Source of the DNA: Chloroflexota bacterium
GTDB taxonomy: Bacteria; Chloroflexota; Dehalococcoidia; SM23-28-2; RBG-16-64-32
DNA length: 6,607 bases
Assembly (NCBI GenBank): GCA_022561095.1
Contig: JADFRV010000124.1
Coordinates: 1-6,607 of the forward strand
Direction of reading: 5' to 3'
Shown here: piece after piece, positions 1-4,911 of the stretch
Position numbering within the stretch: position 1 is the first letter of the stretch
Layout of the letters: each line of letters opens with the position of its first letter
Translations under genes and position numbers: made by a program
The notes under the pieces: model-generated
Database searches by the model: none
What the model saw: only the letters and a program-made list of their open reading frames with translations
Told to the model about the DNA's origin: nothing

Positions 1-31
1 ACACTGACCGCGACCCCACAGCGGAAGGATC

Positions 32-1489
32 ATGCCCAACCCCAAGAGCGCGCCCTCTGACATAGCCGCCCTGATAGAGGCGATCTTTCACCCCCGCTCC
101 ATCGCGGTAGTGGGCGCCTCCGCCAACCCCAACACACCCGGCTACGACTACGTAAGCTCGCTCCAGAAGTTCGGCTTCTCGGGCGATCTCTATCCGGTCA
201 ACCCCCGCGCGGAAGAGATCCTGGGCCTGCCGGCCTTTCCATCCCTGAGGGATGTGCCGGGCCAGGTCGATTACGTCATCTCCTGCATCCCCGCCGCCGC
301 CGTGCTGGAACTCGTCGACGACTGCGCCGCTAAAGGAGCGCGGGCACTGCAGCTATTCACGGCCCGCTTCTCCGAGACCGGCCGAGAGGAGGACGCGGAG
401 CTGGAGCGGCGGCTATCGCAGCGGGCCCGCGAAGCCGGAGTGAGGATCATCGGGCCCAACTGCCTGGGGCTCCTCTACCCGCGACAGGGGATCTCCTTTC
501 GCGCCGACATGCCGCGACAGCCGGGTAACGTCGGCTTCCTATCGCAGAGCGGCAATCTGCTGTTCGAGCTGACCTACCTCGCCGGCCCGCGCGGCCTTCG
601 CTTCTCCAAGGCGATCAGCTATGGCAACGGCCTGGACCTGAACGAGGCGGACTTCCTGGACTACTTCGCGCAGGACGCGGAGAGCGCGCTGGTGGGCGCC
701 TACGTGGAGGGCGTGCGAGACGGCCGCCGCTTCCTGGCGGCGCTCAAGCGGGCCGCAGCCCGGAAGCCGGTTGTGGTGCTGAAAGGCGGCCGGACCGCGG
801 CTGGAGGGCGCGCCGCCGCCTCCCACACGGCGGCCCTGGCGGGCCGGCACGCCGTCTGGACCGCCGCTGTGACCCAGGCGGGGGCGATCTCCGTGGACAC
901 GGTGGAAGAGCTCATCGATATGCTCATCGCCTTCGCCTACATGCGGCCGGGCAGCGGCCGGCGGCTGGGGATGGTGGGCGGCGGCGGCGGTCGCTCCGTC
1001 CTCACCGCCGACCTGTGCGAGGAGCTGGGGCTGAGCGTCCCCACGCTTCCCGATGACATTGTACGGCGCATCGCTGAGAAGGCGCCGGACCTGGCGGGGT
1101 GGGTCACCAACCCCGTTGACCAGTCGATCCTGGCGGGCAGCGGCGTGAGCGGCGCCCAGGTGCTGGAGTGGATGGACGAGAGCCCTGACATCGACCTATT
1201 GCTGGCCAACGTCGGCGAGGCCTGGGCGCTGGGGCGTCCCAACGCGGAGTCGTTGCTGGCCCGAATACCGGAGCGGTTCGCCCAGGTGAGTCGCCGCACG
1301 CGCAAGCCCATGGCCGTCGTCATCGGTCCCAGCGACTACGCGGACGAGCGGCTGTGGCGGCTGGTGTCAGAGGCGCGGGAGAAGCTGGTGAAGGCGGAGG
1401 TGGCGCTCTTCCCCAGCGTTGAGCGGGCGGTACGGGCGTTGGCCCGTTTCGTGGAGTACTGGGAGCGGAGCGAGGTGTCTCGCCCCTAG
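32..1489 (+). CDS. NDP-forming acyl-CoA synthetase alpha-like protein (CoA-binding / succinyl-CoA ligase-like)
   Basis: A 485-residue cytosolic protein of the acyl-CoA synthetase (NDP-forming) superfamily, which interconverts acyl-CoA and acid plus nucleotide triphosphate. An N-terminal CoA-binding Rossmann domain (about residues 17-145) carries VVGAS at 26-30 and GPNCLG at 141-146. A succinyl-CoA-ligase-like domain follows: GFLSQSGNL at 168-176, then SHTAALAG at 264-271, whose His265 matches the histidine phosphorylated in characterised family members. A third domain starts around the glycine run GGGGG (316-320). There is no ATP-grasp (beta) domain, so a separate beta subunit would be needed for ATP or ADP chemistry; none is in the window. 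The start ATG is preceded by GGAAGG at 23-28, only 3 bases away, which is close for a ribosome site, but the N-terminus fits the family. The true substrate cannot be told from sequence. The gene ends tail to tail with the minus-strand HD gene. Confidence 0.88.
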   Translation: MPNPKSAPSDIAALIEAIFHPRSIAVVGASANPNTPGYDYVSSLQKFGFSGDLYPVNPRAEEILGLPAFPSLRDVPGQVDYVISCIPAAAVLELVDDCAAKGARALQLFTARFSETGREEDAELERRLSQRAREAGVRIIGPNCLGLLYPRQGISFRADMPRQPGNVGFLSQSGNLLFELTYLAGPRGLRFSKAISYGNGLDLNEADFLDYFAQDAESALVGAYVEGVRDGRRFLAALKRAAARKPVVVLKGGRTAAGGRAAASHTAALAGRHAVWTAAVTQAGAISVDTVEELIDMLIAFAYMRPGSGRRLGMVGGGGGRSVLTADLCEELGLSVPTLPDDIVRRIAEKAPDLAGWVTNPVDQSILAGSGVSGAQVLEWMDESPDIDLLLANVGEAWALGRPNAESLLARIPERFAQVSRRTRKPMAVVIGPSDYADERLWRLVSEAREKLVKAEVALFPSVERAVRALARFVEYWERSEVSRP

Positions 1490-3045
1490 CTTCGCGGCCG
1501 CTCTATCTCTAAAGGCGGAGCGGTACCGTCCATCGGTTCCGCCAACGGCTCCGGAGAGCCGCCCACAGCCGCGGCGGTGGCGCGCTCGGCCTCCGATGGC
1601 GCTGGGTACTCGATTCGCGGGTGGTAGACGCCCCGTAGGGTCGTCTTGAACGACTCGCCGATCGTCTTCAGGTCACGCAGCGTTAGATCGCACTCGTTCA
1701 ACTGGCCCTCCGCCACCCGCTCCGCGATGACCGCCTCCACCAGCGAGTCGATCCGCTCCGCCGAGCGGTCGCGACTGGAGCGCACGACCGCCTCGACAGA
1801 GTCGGCCAGCATGACGATGGCGGTCTCTCTGCTCTGGGGCTTGGGCCCGGGGTAGCGGAACTTCTCGGGGTCGGTCGTTGCGTCGTCGCTGGCCGCCTTG
1901 CGATAGAAGTAGGTCACCAGGCGCGTGCCGTGATGCTCAGGGATGAAGGCGCGCACCCGGGCCGGCACTCGATGGCGCTTCGCCAGCTCCAGGCCGGTGT
2001 GGACGTGATCGGAGACCATCTTCGCGCTGGAGGCGGGCGTGAGCTTGTCGTGCGGGTTCTCGCCCTGCATCTGGTTTTCAATGTAGTACCCCGGCTTGGC
2101 CACCTTGCCGATGTCATGGAAGTAGCAGCCGACCCGCACCAGAAGCGAGTCTGCGCCCACCCGGTCGGCCGCCCTCTCCCCCAGGTTGCCAACGATGACG
2201 CTGTGGTGAAACGTGCCCGACGCCTGCTCCTGAAGCCGCCGCAGCAGCGGATGGTTGAGCTGGGCCAGCTCCATGAGCTGCATGCGAGTGGTGATGCCGA
2301 ACATCAGGCCGAGGATCACGGTAGCACCGACGACGATCACGGCGGACAGGATACCGCCCAGGCCGGTGGCCACGATCATCCACACCGGGTCAAAAGCATC
2401 ACGGTCCCCCGACAACAGCCAGAAGGAGAACAGCACGCTGAAGGAGACGAACGTCACCGCGCCTCCCGCCGATAGGTAGCGGTTCATCCGCTCGGCGCGG
2501 TGAACGGCGAAGATGCCCACCAGCCCGCCGAGTAGGAACGCGGTCACCATCTGGAGAGCGTCCAGCGGGTGCTCTGCCAACGCCTCACGGGCGTCAGGCA
2601 GGTAGAAGCCGACGAAGGCGGTGAGGAGGGCGAGAAGCGCCGCCGCCGCCACCGCCAAGCCGCCGTCCAGCAGCGTGGCGATCAGCATGGGCAAGGCGGC
2701 CACCGGCAGCATGTACGAAAGGTACAAGCGTTCGCCGTCCGGCAGGGTGGTAGCGAGGAAGAACTTGGCGGCGGCCACCCAGAGGACGACCAGAAGCGCC
2801 ACCATGAACAGGCGCAGGACGGTGTTCAGCTCCTTGGGCTGAAAAATGTAGAGGTATAGGCCCAGGCCGCCTGCAGCCAGGAGGGAGATCATCGCCGCCG
2901 CCGCTACGTCATCGCCACCGATCCCCCGGTCCGCGCTGCCGGGCACGCTAGGGGAGATGACGAGGCTCAGGGCAACTCCCAACCCGACCGCGAACAGAGT
3001 CGCTCGCAGAGGAGAGATCGTGTGTCTGGCCTGCCTGCTTGTCAT
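1486..3045 (-). CDS. pgpH: 7TM-HD family phosphodiesterase, PgpH/YqfF type (probable c-di-AMP hydrolase)
   Basis: A membrane protein of 519 residues whose C-terminal half is the HD domain of the PgpH/YqfF family; characterised members hydrolyse cyclic di-AMP. The N-terminal half (about residues 12-250) is a series of hydrophobic segments, roughly seven or eight. The cytoplasmic HD domain holds the expected metal ligands: His-His at 280-281 (FHHSV), His-Asp at 310-311 (FHDIGK), His347 (DHVHTG), His-His at 371-372 (EHHGT) and Asp415 (LADSVEA), plus the family signature ENQ...ENPHDKL. Typical members are about 700-800 residues with a large extracellular 7TMR-HDED domain after the first helix; here that domain is missing. 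I chose the ATG at 3045 because AAAGGAA lies 8 bases upstream; an in-frame TTG at 3075 adds ten residues but has no ribosome site and sits about where transcription should begin. It is downstream of rpsU and yqeY, an order also seen, more spread out, in Firmicutes. Confidence 0.88.
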   Translation of the reverse strand: MTSRQARHTISPLRATLFAVGLGVALSLVISPSVPGSADRGIGGDDVAAAAMISLLAAGGLGLYLYIFQPKELNTVLRLFMVALLVVLWVAAAKFFLATTLPDGERLYLSYMLPVAALPMLIATLLDGGLAVAAAALLALLTAFVGFYLPDAREALAEHPLDALQMVTAFLLGGLVGIFAVHRAERMNRYLSAGGAVTFVSFSVLFSFWLLSGDRDAFDPVWMIVATGLGGILSAVIVVGATVILGLMFGITTRMQLMELAQLNHPLLRRLQEQASGTFHHSVIVGNLGERAADRVGADSLLVRVGCYFHDIGKVAKPGYYIENQMQGENPHDKLTPASSAKMVSDHVHTGLELAKRHRVPARVRAFIPEHHGTRLVTYFYRKAASDDATTDPEKFRYPGPKPQSRETAIVMLADSVEAVVRSSRDRSAERIDSLVEAVIAERVAEGQLNECDLTLRDLKTIGESFKTTLRGVYHPRIEYPAPSEAERATAAAVGGSPEPLAEPMDGTAPPLEIERPRS

Positions 3046-3078
3046 GTTAAACCGTTCCTTTGAAGGAAGGCTCAAACT

Positions 3079-3087
3079 ATGATAACA
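3079..3087 (-). promoter_or_regulatory. Candidate extended -10 promoter for the HD phosphodiesterase gene
   Basis: On the minus strand TGTTATCAT matches an extended -10 (TGn plus TATCAT, 5 of 6 to TATAAT). No good -35 is seen, which extended -10 promoters tolerate. The start of transcription would fall near 3072, giving a leader of about 27 bases to the ATG at 3045 and excluding the upstream TTG start. The rest of 3046-3154 shows nothing else I can name. Confidence 0.45.
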
Positions 3088-3154
3088 AACGTTGCTGCTG
3101 AGAAGAACGACGCATTGACACCGCCGTACGCTTCGCGAGCCGCCCCTATTCCGG

Positions 3155-3604
3155 CTAGAGGGAGGCGAGCAGCTCCGTGACTACCTCGTTGATCTCCCGC
3201 CCTTCAGCGCGTCCGGCCAGACGGCCGATGAGGACGGGCATCACCTTGCCCTTATCGCGCGGGCCGCCGGCCCCCACCTCGGCGATCACCTCGCGCGCGG
3301 CCTCAGCTATCTCGTCGCGACTCACCTGAGCGGGCAGGTAAGACTGGAGCACCTCCAGCTCAGCTCGCTCTTTCTCCACCAGGTCGCGGCGGTCAGCCTT
3401 CTCGAACTCAGCGATGCTCTCCCGGCGTTGCTTCGCCTCCCTGCTGACAATGGTCAGAATATCCGCCTCGCTCAGGGCCGCGCCCCTCTCTATCTCGGCG
3501 TTCTTGATCGCCGAGATAGACATGCGGATAGCGATCTTACGGGAATCATCCCGCTGGCGGATAGCGTCTTTCAGATCGTTCGCCAGCTGTTCTTTGAGGG
3601 ACAT
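3155..3604 (-). CDS. yqeY: GatB/YqeY domain-containing protein
   Basis: A 149-residue cytosolic protein matching the whole length of the YqeY family, which resembles the C-terminal tRNA-binding part of the GatB amidotransferase subunit. Visible family signatures are the N-terminal helix MSLKEQLANDLKDAIRQRD, the EIERG segment, the charged helix SREAKQRRESIAEFEKADR and the C-terminal DKGKVMPVLIGRLAGRAEG. The molecular role of stand-alone YqeY proteins is not well established; a link to tRNA or amidotransferase function is inferred from homology. It starts 32 bases after the rpsU stop, so it is very probably cotranscribed from the rpsU promoter; rpsU-yqeY is a common pairing in bacteria. The ribosome site is weak (AGG about 8 bases before the ATG), which fits coupling to rpsU translation. 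It ends in TAG. Confidence 0.93.
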   Translation of the reverse strand: MSLKEQLANDLKDAIRQRDDSRKIAIRMSISAIKNAEIERGAALSEADILTIVSREAKQRRESIAEFEKADRRDLVEKERAELEVLQSYLPAQVSRDEIAEAAREVIAEVGAGGPRDKGKVMPVLIGRLAGRAEGREINEVVTELLASL

Positions 3605-3636
3605 CGGGAGGACCTGTGTTGGCAGGTACAGAGGGT

Positions 3637-3828
3637 CTAGCCGCGCTGGGCGTTCCTCATGGTCTTGCGGCGCTTGGCGGCGGCCTTCTTCTTGCGCCTG
3701 ACGCTGGGAGACTCGTAGTGCTCGCGGCGACGTGCCTCCGCCAGGATGCCGGTCTGCTGAACCAGCTTATTGAACCGTCTTAGCGCCTGCTCAAAGCTCT
3801 CATGTGAGCCAATCTTGACTTCGGACAA
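3637..3828 (-). CDS. rpsU: 30S ribosomal protein S21
   Basis: A 63-residue basic protein that aligns end to end with bacterial S21 of the small ribosomal subunit. Seen in the sequence: the N-terminal strand MSEVKIG, the helix ESFEQALRRFNKLVQQTGILAEARRREHYE interrupted by the typical G, then PSVRRKKKAAAKRRK, the family's lysine/arginine-rich tail. The start codon is TTG (3828-3826), chosen because GGAGG lies 7 bases upstream and because this start gives the normal S21 N-terminus. It is the first gene of the minus-strand block with yqeY 32 bases downstream, and is driven by the promoter at 3865-3894. It ends in TAG. Confidence 0.95.
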   Translation of the reverse strand: MSEVKIGSHESFEQALRRFNKLVQQTGILAEARRREHYESPSVRRKKKAAAKRRKTMRNAQRG

Positions 3829-3835
3829 ACAGATC

Positions 3836-3840
3836 CCTCC
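3836..3840 (-). promoter_or_regulatory. Ribosome binding site of rpsU that fixes its TTG start
   Basis: A GGAGG on the minus strand sits 7 bases before the TTG codon at 3828. No in-frame ATG precedes the S21 body, so this site decides the non-ATG start. Confidence 0.8.
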
Positions 3841-3864
3841 AAACGTGTGGTTTCGTTAGGTGCA

Positions 3865-3894
3865 ATTGTATTGGCTGGCCGGATGAGGTGTCAA
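3865..3894 (-). promoter_or_regulatory. rpsU: Sigma70-type promoter of rpsU-yqeY
   Basis: On the minus strand a perfect -35 TTGACA (3894-3889) is followed after 18 bases by TACAAT (3870-3865), 5 of 6 to the consensus -10. Transcription should start near 3858, leaving a leader of about 30 bases that contains the GGAGG ribosome site. It is divergent from the promoter of the selenoprotein gene, about 60 bases away. Confidence 0.75.
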
Positions 3895-3953
3895 GTGAAA
3901 TGTGTAACTAGCAGTCGTCGCCGCTGCGGCTGCAAGCCCTGATCGGCGCTGGA

Positions 3954-3982
3954 TTGAAAGCCCGATTCGGCTGCTGTAAACT
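3954..3982 (+). promoter_or_regulatory. Candidate promoter of the FTR-like selenoprotein gene
   Basis: TTGAAA (3954-3959, 5 of 6 to the -35 consensus) is separated by exactly 17 bases from TAAACT (3977-3982, 4 of 6 to the -10 consensus). Transcription would start near 3989, giving a leader of about 37 bases before the ATG at 4026. The -10 is weak, so this may need an activator or be modest in strength. Confidence 0.5.
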
Positions 3983-4025
3983 GAATAGCCACACCGGCAG
4001 TCGTATGGCCCGGAAGGGAGCACCG

Positions 4026-4460
4026 ATGCCAAAGGAGATCACCTTCGACGAGGCTCTCACTCGCGCTAAGCGCATGTCAGAGCGCTACGTTGAGAAAGGC
4101 CCCTACGAGTTCTTCCCCTTACCGGAGATCGTGGAGGAGGTCCAGGGGGGGCTGGCCAAGAACCTGGTTGAGCACGGCCACCTGTTCTGCCCTTGAATGA
4201 CCCTCTCCGGCGATCCTGATGAGGATCGCAAGAAGATATGCCCCTGCGAGAGGCACCACGAGGACATAGCGCGGGACGGATTCTGTATCTGAATGTTCTT
4301 CGTGAGCGAAGAGTATCTTCGCAACTACCAGGAGTCAGGAGACGTGGGCGGCAGTACGCTGGGTGAGGTGGCGCCGCTGGGCCAGACCCTCTTCCCGGCG
4401 GACGCGGAGGCCGAACGACTGCCCAAGTCCAAGAGGGGCCCCAAAAATAAGCGGCAGTAG
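4026..4460 (+). CDS. FTR catalytic-subunit-like protein with two in-frame TGA codons: probable double selenoprotein (CPU...CPC...CIU)
   Basis: Read through two TGAs, this is one 144-residue protein. Its core matches the ferredoxin:thioredoxin reductase catalytic chain, which uses a [4Fe-4S] cluster to pass electrons from ferredoxin to thioredoxin-type disulfides. Residues 42-57 (GLAKNLVEHGHLFCP then TGA) resemble the family's GL..N...G...CPC. C55-P-U57, C72-P-C74 and C87-I-U89 are the three CxC motifs, with HHEDIARDGF between the last two, as in archaeal-style members. In spinach FTR the second Cys of the first and third motifs form the active disulfide and the other four bind the cluster; here the TGAs replace precisely those two, and the four ligands stay Cys. 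Hairpins follow both TGAs. The start ATG has AAGGGAG 5 bases upstream; ATG at 4005 is an alternative without a good site. Residues 93-144 form a C-terminal extension ending in a basic tail. A pseudogene is unlikely. The electron donor and target are unknown. Confidence 0.85.
4194..4196 (+). other. In-frame TGA, predicted selenocysteine codon (residue 57)
   Basis: This TGA follows TGC CCT, making CP-U where the FTR family has CPC. The position corresponds to one of the two redox-active, non-ligand cysteines. The frame continues open for a further 87 codons apart from one more TGA at the equivalent active-site position, before the TAG at 4458. Confidence 0.83.
4210..4229 (+). promoter_or_regulatory. 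Predicted bacterial SECIS hairpin for the first TGA
   Basis: GCGATCCT (4210-4217) and AGGATCGC (4222-4229) form a perfect 8-bp stem around the loop GATG. The 5' arm starts at the 14th base after the TGA and the loop begins at the 22nd. Bacterial SECIS elements are hairpins just downstream of the UGA, with a G among the first two loop bases and the loop roughly 16-37 bases away; all fit. The stem lies within coding sequence for residues 62-68. Confidence 0.75.
4290..4292 (+). other. In-frame TGA, predicted selenocysteine codon (residue 89)
   Basis: The codon follows TGT ATC, making CI-U where the family has CxC followed by LFV; here MFFV follows. It is 32 codons after the first TGA in the same frame and corresponds to the second redox-active cysteine of the FTR active site. 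Confidence 0.83.
4306..4322 (+). promoter_or_regulatory. Predicted bacterial SECIS hairpin for the second TGA
   Basis: GCGAAGA (4306-4312) and TCTTCGC (4316-4322) form a perfect 7-bp stem with loop GTA. The 5' arm again starts at the 14th base after the TGA, and the loop G is at the 21st. The lowest four pairs (GCGA with TCGC) are the same as in the first hairpin. A competing fold at 4293-4316 overlaps it: ten pairs including two G-U, loop TGAG, beginning directly after the TGA. Confidence 0.7.
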
Positions 4461-4484
4461 ACCGAAGCCGATAACTGCTCTCGA

Positions 4485-4529
4485 CAAGCGCCGCTTGCCC
4501 TAGTCAGCCGAGGGTAGCACCTTCGGCTG
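4485..4529. terminator. Two hairpins in the convergent gene ends; weak terminator candidates
   Basis: The selenoprotein gene (stop 4460) and the first desulforedoxin-like gene (stop 4500, opposite strand) converge. CAAGC/GCTTG pair around GCC at 4485-4497, and CAGCCGA/TCGGCTG pair at 4505-4511 and 4523-4529, with extra GG/CC pairs inside. The second lies in the 3' end of the minus-strand gene. Neither is followed by a T-run on either strand, so intrinsic termination is doubtful. Confidence 0.3.
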
Positions 4530-4643
4530 CATCAGCTCCATCGTCTTGCCGCAGCAGGCGATACCACCCTCACCCGCCTTAATGCACAGAACCTCGCTGC
4601 CGCAGGACTCACACTGGAAGCGCTTGCCAAGCTGGTTGGTCAC
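4500..4643 (-). CDS. Desulforedoxin-like small iron protein (copy 1)
   Basis: A 47-residue protein starting MTNQLGKRFQCESCGSEV with ligands Cys11, Cys14, Cys30 and Cys31. The spacing CX2C-X15-CC is exactly that of desulforedoxin and of the N-terminal domain of desulfoferrodoxin, which bind one Fe(SCys)4 centre and carry electrons, for example to superoxide reductase. The conserved GEG...CCGKTM segment (24-35) is also present. There is an additional Cys20 not seen in the sister gene. The start is GTG (4643), supported by GGAGG 6 bases upstream; the overlapping ATG one frame away hits TGA at once. The next gene upstream, at 4702-4821, is a paralogue, and the two are probably cotranscribed. It ends in TAG and converges on the selenoprotein gene with a 39-base gap. 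An actual metal and partner are inferred, not shown. Confidence 0.85.
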   Translation of the reverse strand: MTNQLGKRFQCESCGSEVLCIKAGEGGIACCGKTMELMQPKVLPSAD

Positions 4644-4658
4644 ATCCTACCTCCGCTA

Positions 4659-4701
4659 CTTCGACAGGCCATGCCTACCGGCAGGCAGGCTCAGCACAGG
4701 C
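4659..4701. repeat. REP-like palindromic intergenic element
   Basis: Between the two desulforedoxin-like genes lies a GC-rich palindrome, TGCCTACCGGCAGGCA at 4672-4687 (a 16-base inverted repeat with one mismatched pair). It is flanked by CTTCGACAGGC (4659-4669) and CTCAGCACAGGC (4690-4701). These flanks resemble dispersed REP-like repeats I recall from many environmental bacterial genomes. Only one copy is in the window, so dispersal is not shown. It would form a stem-loop in the shared transcript. Confidence 0.45.
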
Positions 4702-4821
4702 TTACTTCTTCTGCTCCATCGGCTGATCGCAACAGCTCAGGCTGCCTTCGCCGCCCTTGGTCACAATCATCTCCGTGCCGCACTTGCTGCACTGGTATCG
4801 CTTGCCCACCTGGTTCGCCAC
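4702..4821 (-). CDS. Desulforedoxin-like small iron protein (copy 2)
   Basis: A 39-residue protein, MANQVGKRYQCSKCGTEM at the start, with Cys11, Cys14, Cys30 and Cys31 in the desulforedoxin spacing CX2C-X15-CC and the GGEGSLSCC segment. It is almost only the iron-binding domain; true desulforedoxin is about the same length and works as a dimer. It is a clear paralogue of copy 1 (shared NQxGKRxQCxxCGxE), so the pair arose by tandem duplication. The start is GTG at 4821, with GGGAGG about 10 bases upstream, a slightly long spacing; an ATG nearer to GGAGG is in another frame. It is the first gene after the promoter at 4877-4906. It ends in TAA, the only non-TAG stop in the window. Role in superoxide or other reductive electron transfer is inferred from the family. 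Confidence 0.83.
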   Translation of the reverse strand: MANQVGKRYQCSKCGTEMIVTKGGEGSLSCCDQPMEQKK

Positions 4822-4876
4822 TACTTCTCATCCTCCCAGACGCTATTGGCCCATCCCACAGGTAGGCCCAGCGGCG

Positions 4877-4906
4877 AATATAGCGCAAGCGTCATACACC
4901 CGTCAA
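4877..4906 (-). promoter_or_regulatory. Sigma70-type promoter of the desulforedoxin-like pair
   Basis: On the minus strand TTGACG (4906-4901, 5 of 6) and TATATT (4882-4877, 5 of 6) are 18 bases apart, the same spacer as at rpsU. Transcription should start near 4870, leaving a leader of about 49 bases before the GTG at 4821. It lies just past the stop of the cupredoxin gene, so the mini-genes can be expressed independently of it. Confidence 0.7.
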
Positions 4907-4911
4907 CCGCG

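Noticed and set aside
1930..2475. A 181-residue plus-strand open frame inside the HD gene
   Set aside because: It is antisense to the conserved HD catalytic domain, His/Arg-rich and without family features: a by-product of GC-rich coding sequence.
3045..3075. Upstream TTG start adding ten residues to the HD protein
   Set aside because: No ribosome site precedes it and it lies at the predicted transcription start; ATG at 3045 has AAAGGAA correctly spaced.
3901..3950. Small GC-rich inverted repeat (GCCGC/GCGGC) in the divergent intergenic region
   Set aside because: Only about five pairs with a one-base loop, expected by chance in GC-rich DNA; no T-run or operator-like symmetry.
3954..4196. 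A short stand-alone 80-codon gene ending at the first TGA
   Set aside because: The FTR family signature continues in the same frame after the TGA, with CPC and CxC motifs and a hairpin, so the TGA is better read as a Sec codon. The first 24 codons of that ORF also overlap the promoter and lack a ribosome site.
4026..4460. A decayed FTR pseudogene with two nonsense mutations
   Set aside because: There is no frameshift or other disablement, codon quality stays high over 144 residues, both stops are TGA and lie exactly on the two active-site residues, and each has a matching hairpin.
4026..4460. Reassignment of TGA to Trp or Gly
   Set aside because: The other genes contain no in-frame TGA and use TGG for Trp; the two TGAs occupy conserved Cys positions of the family rather than Trp or Gly positions.
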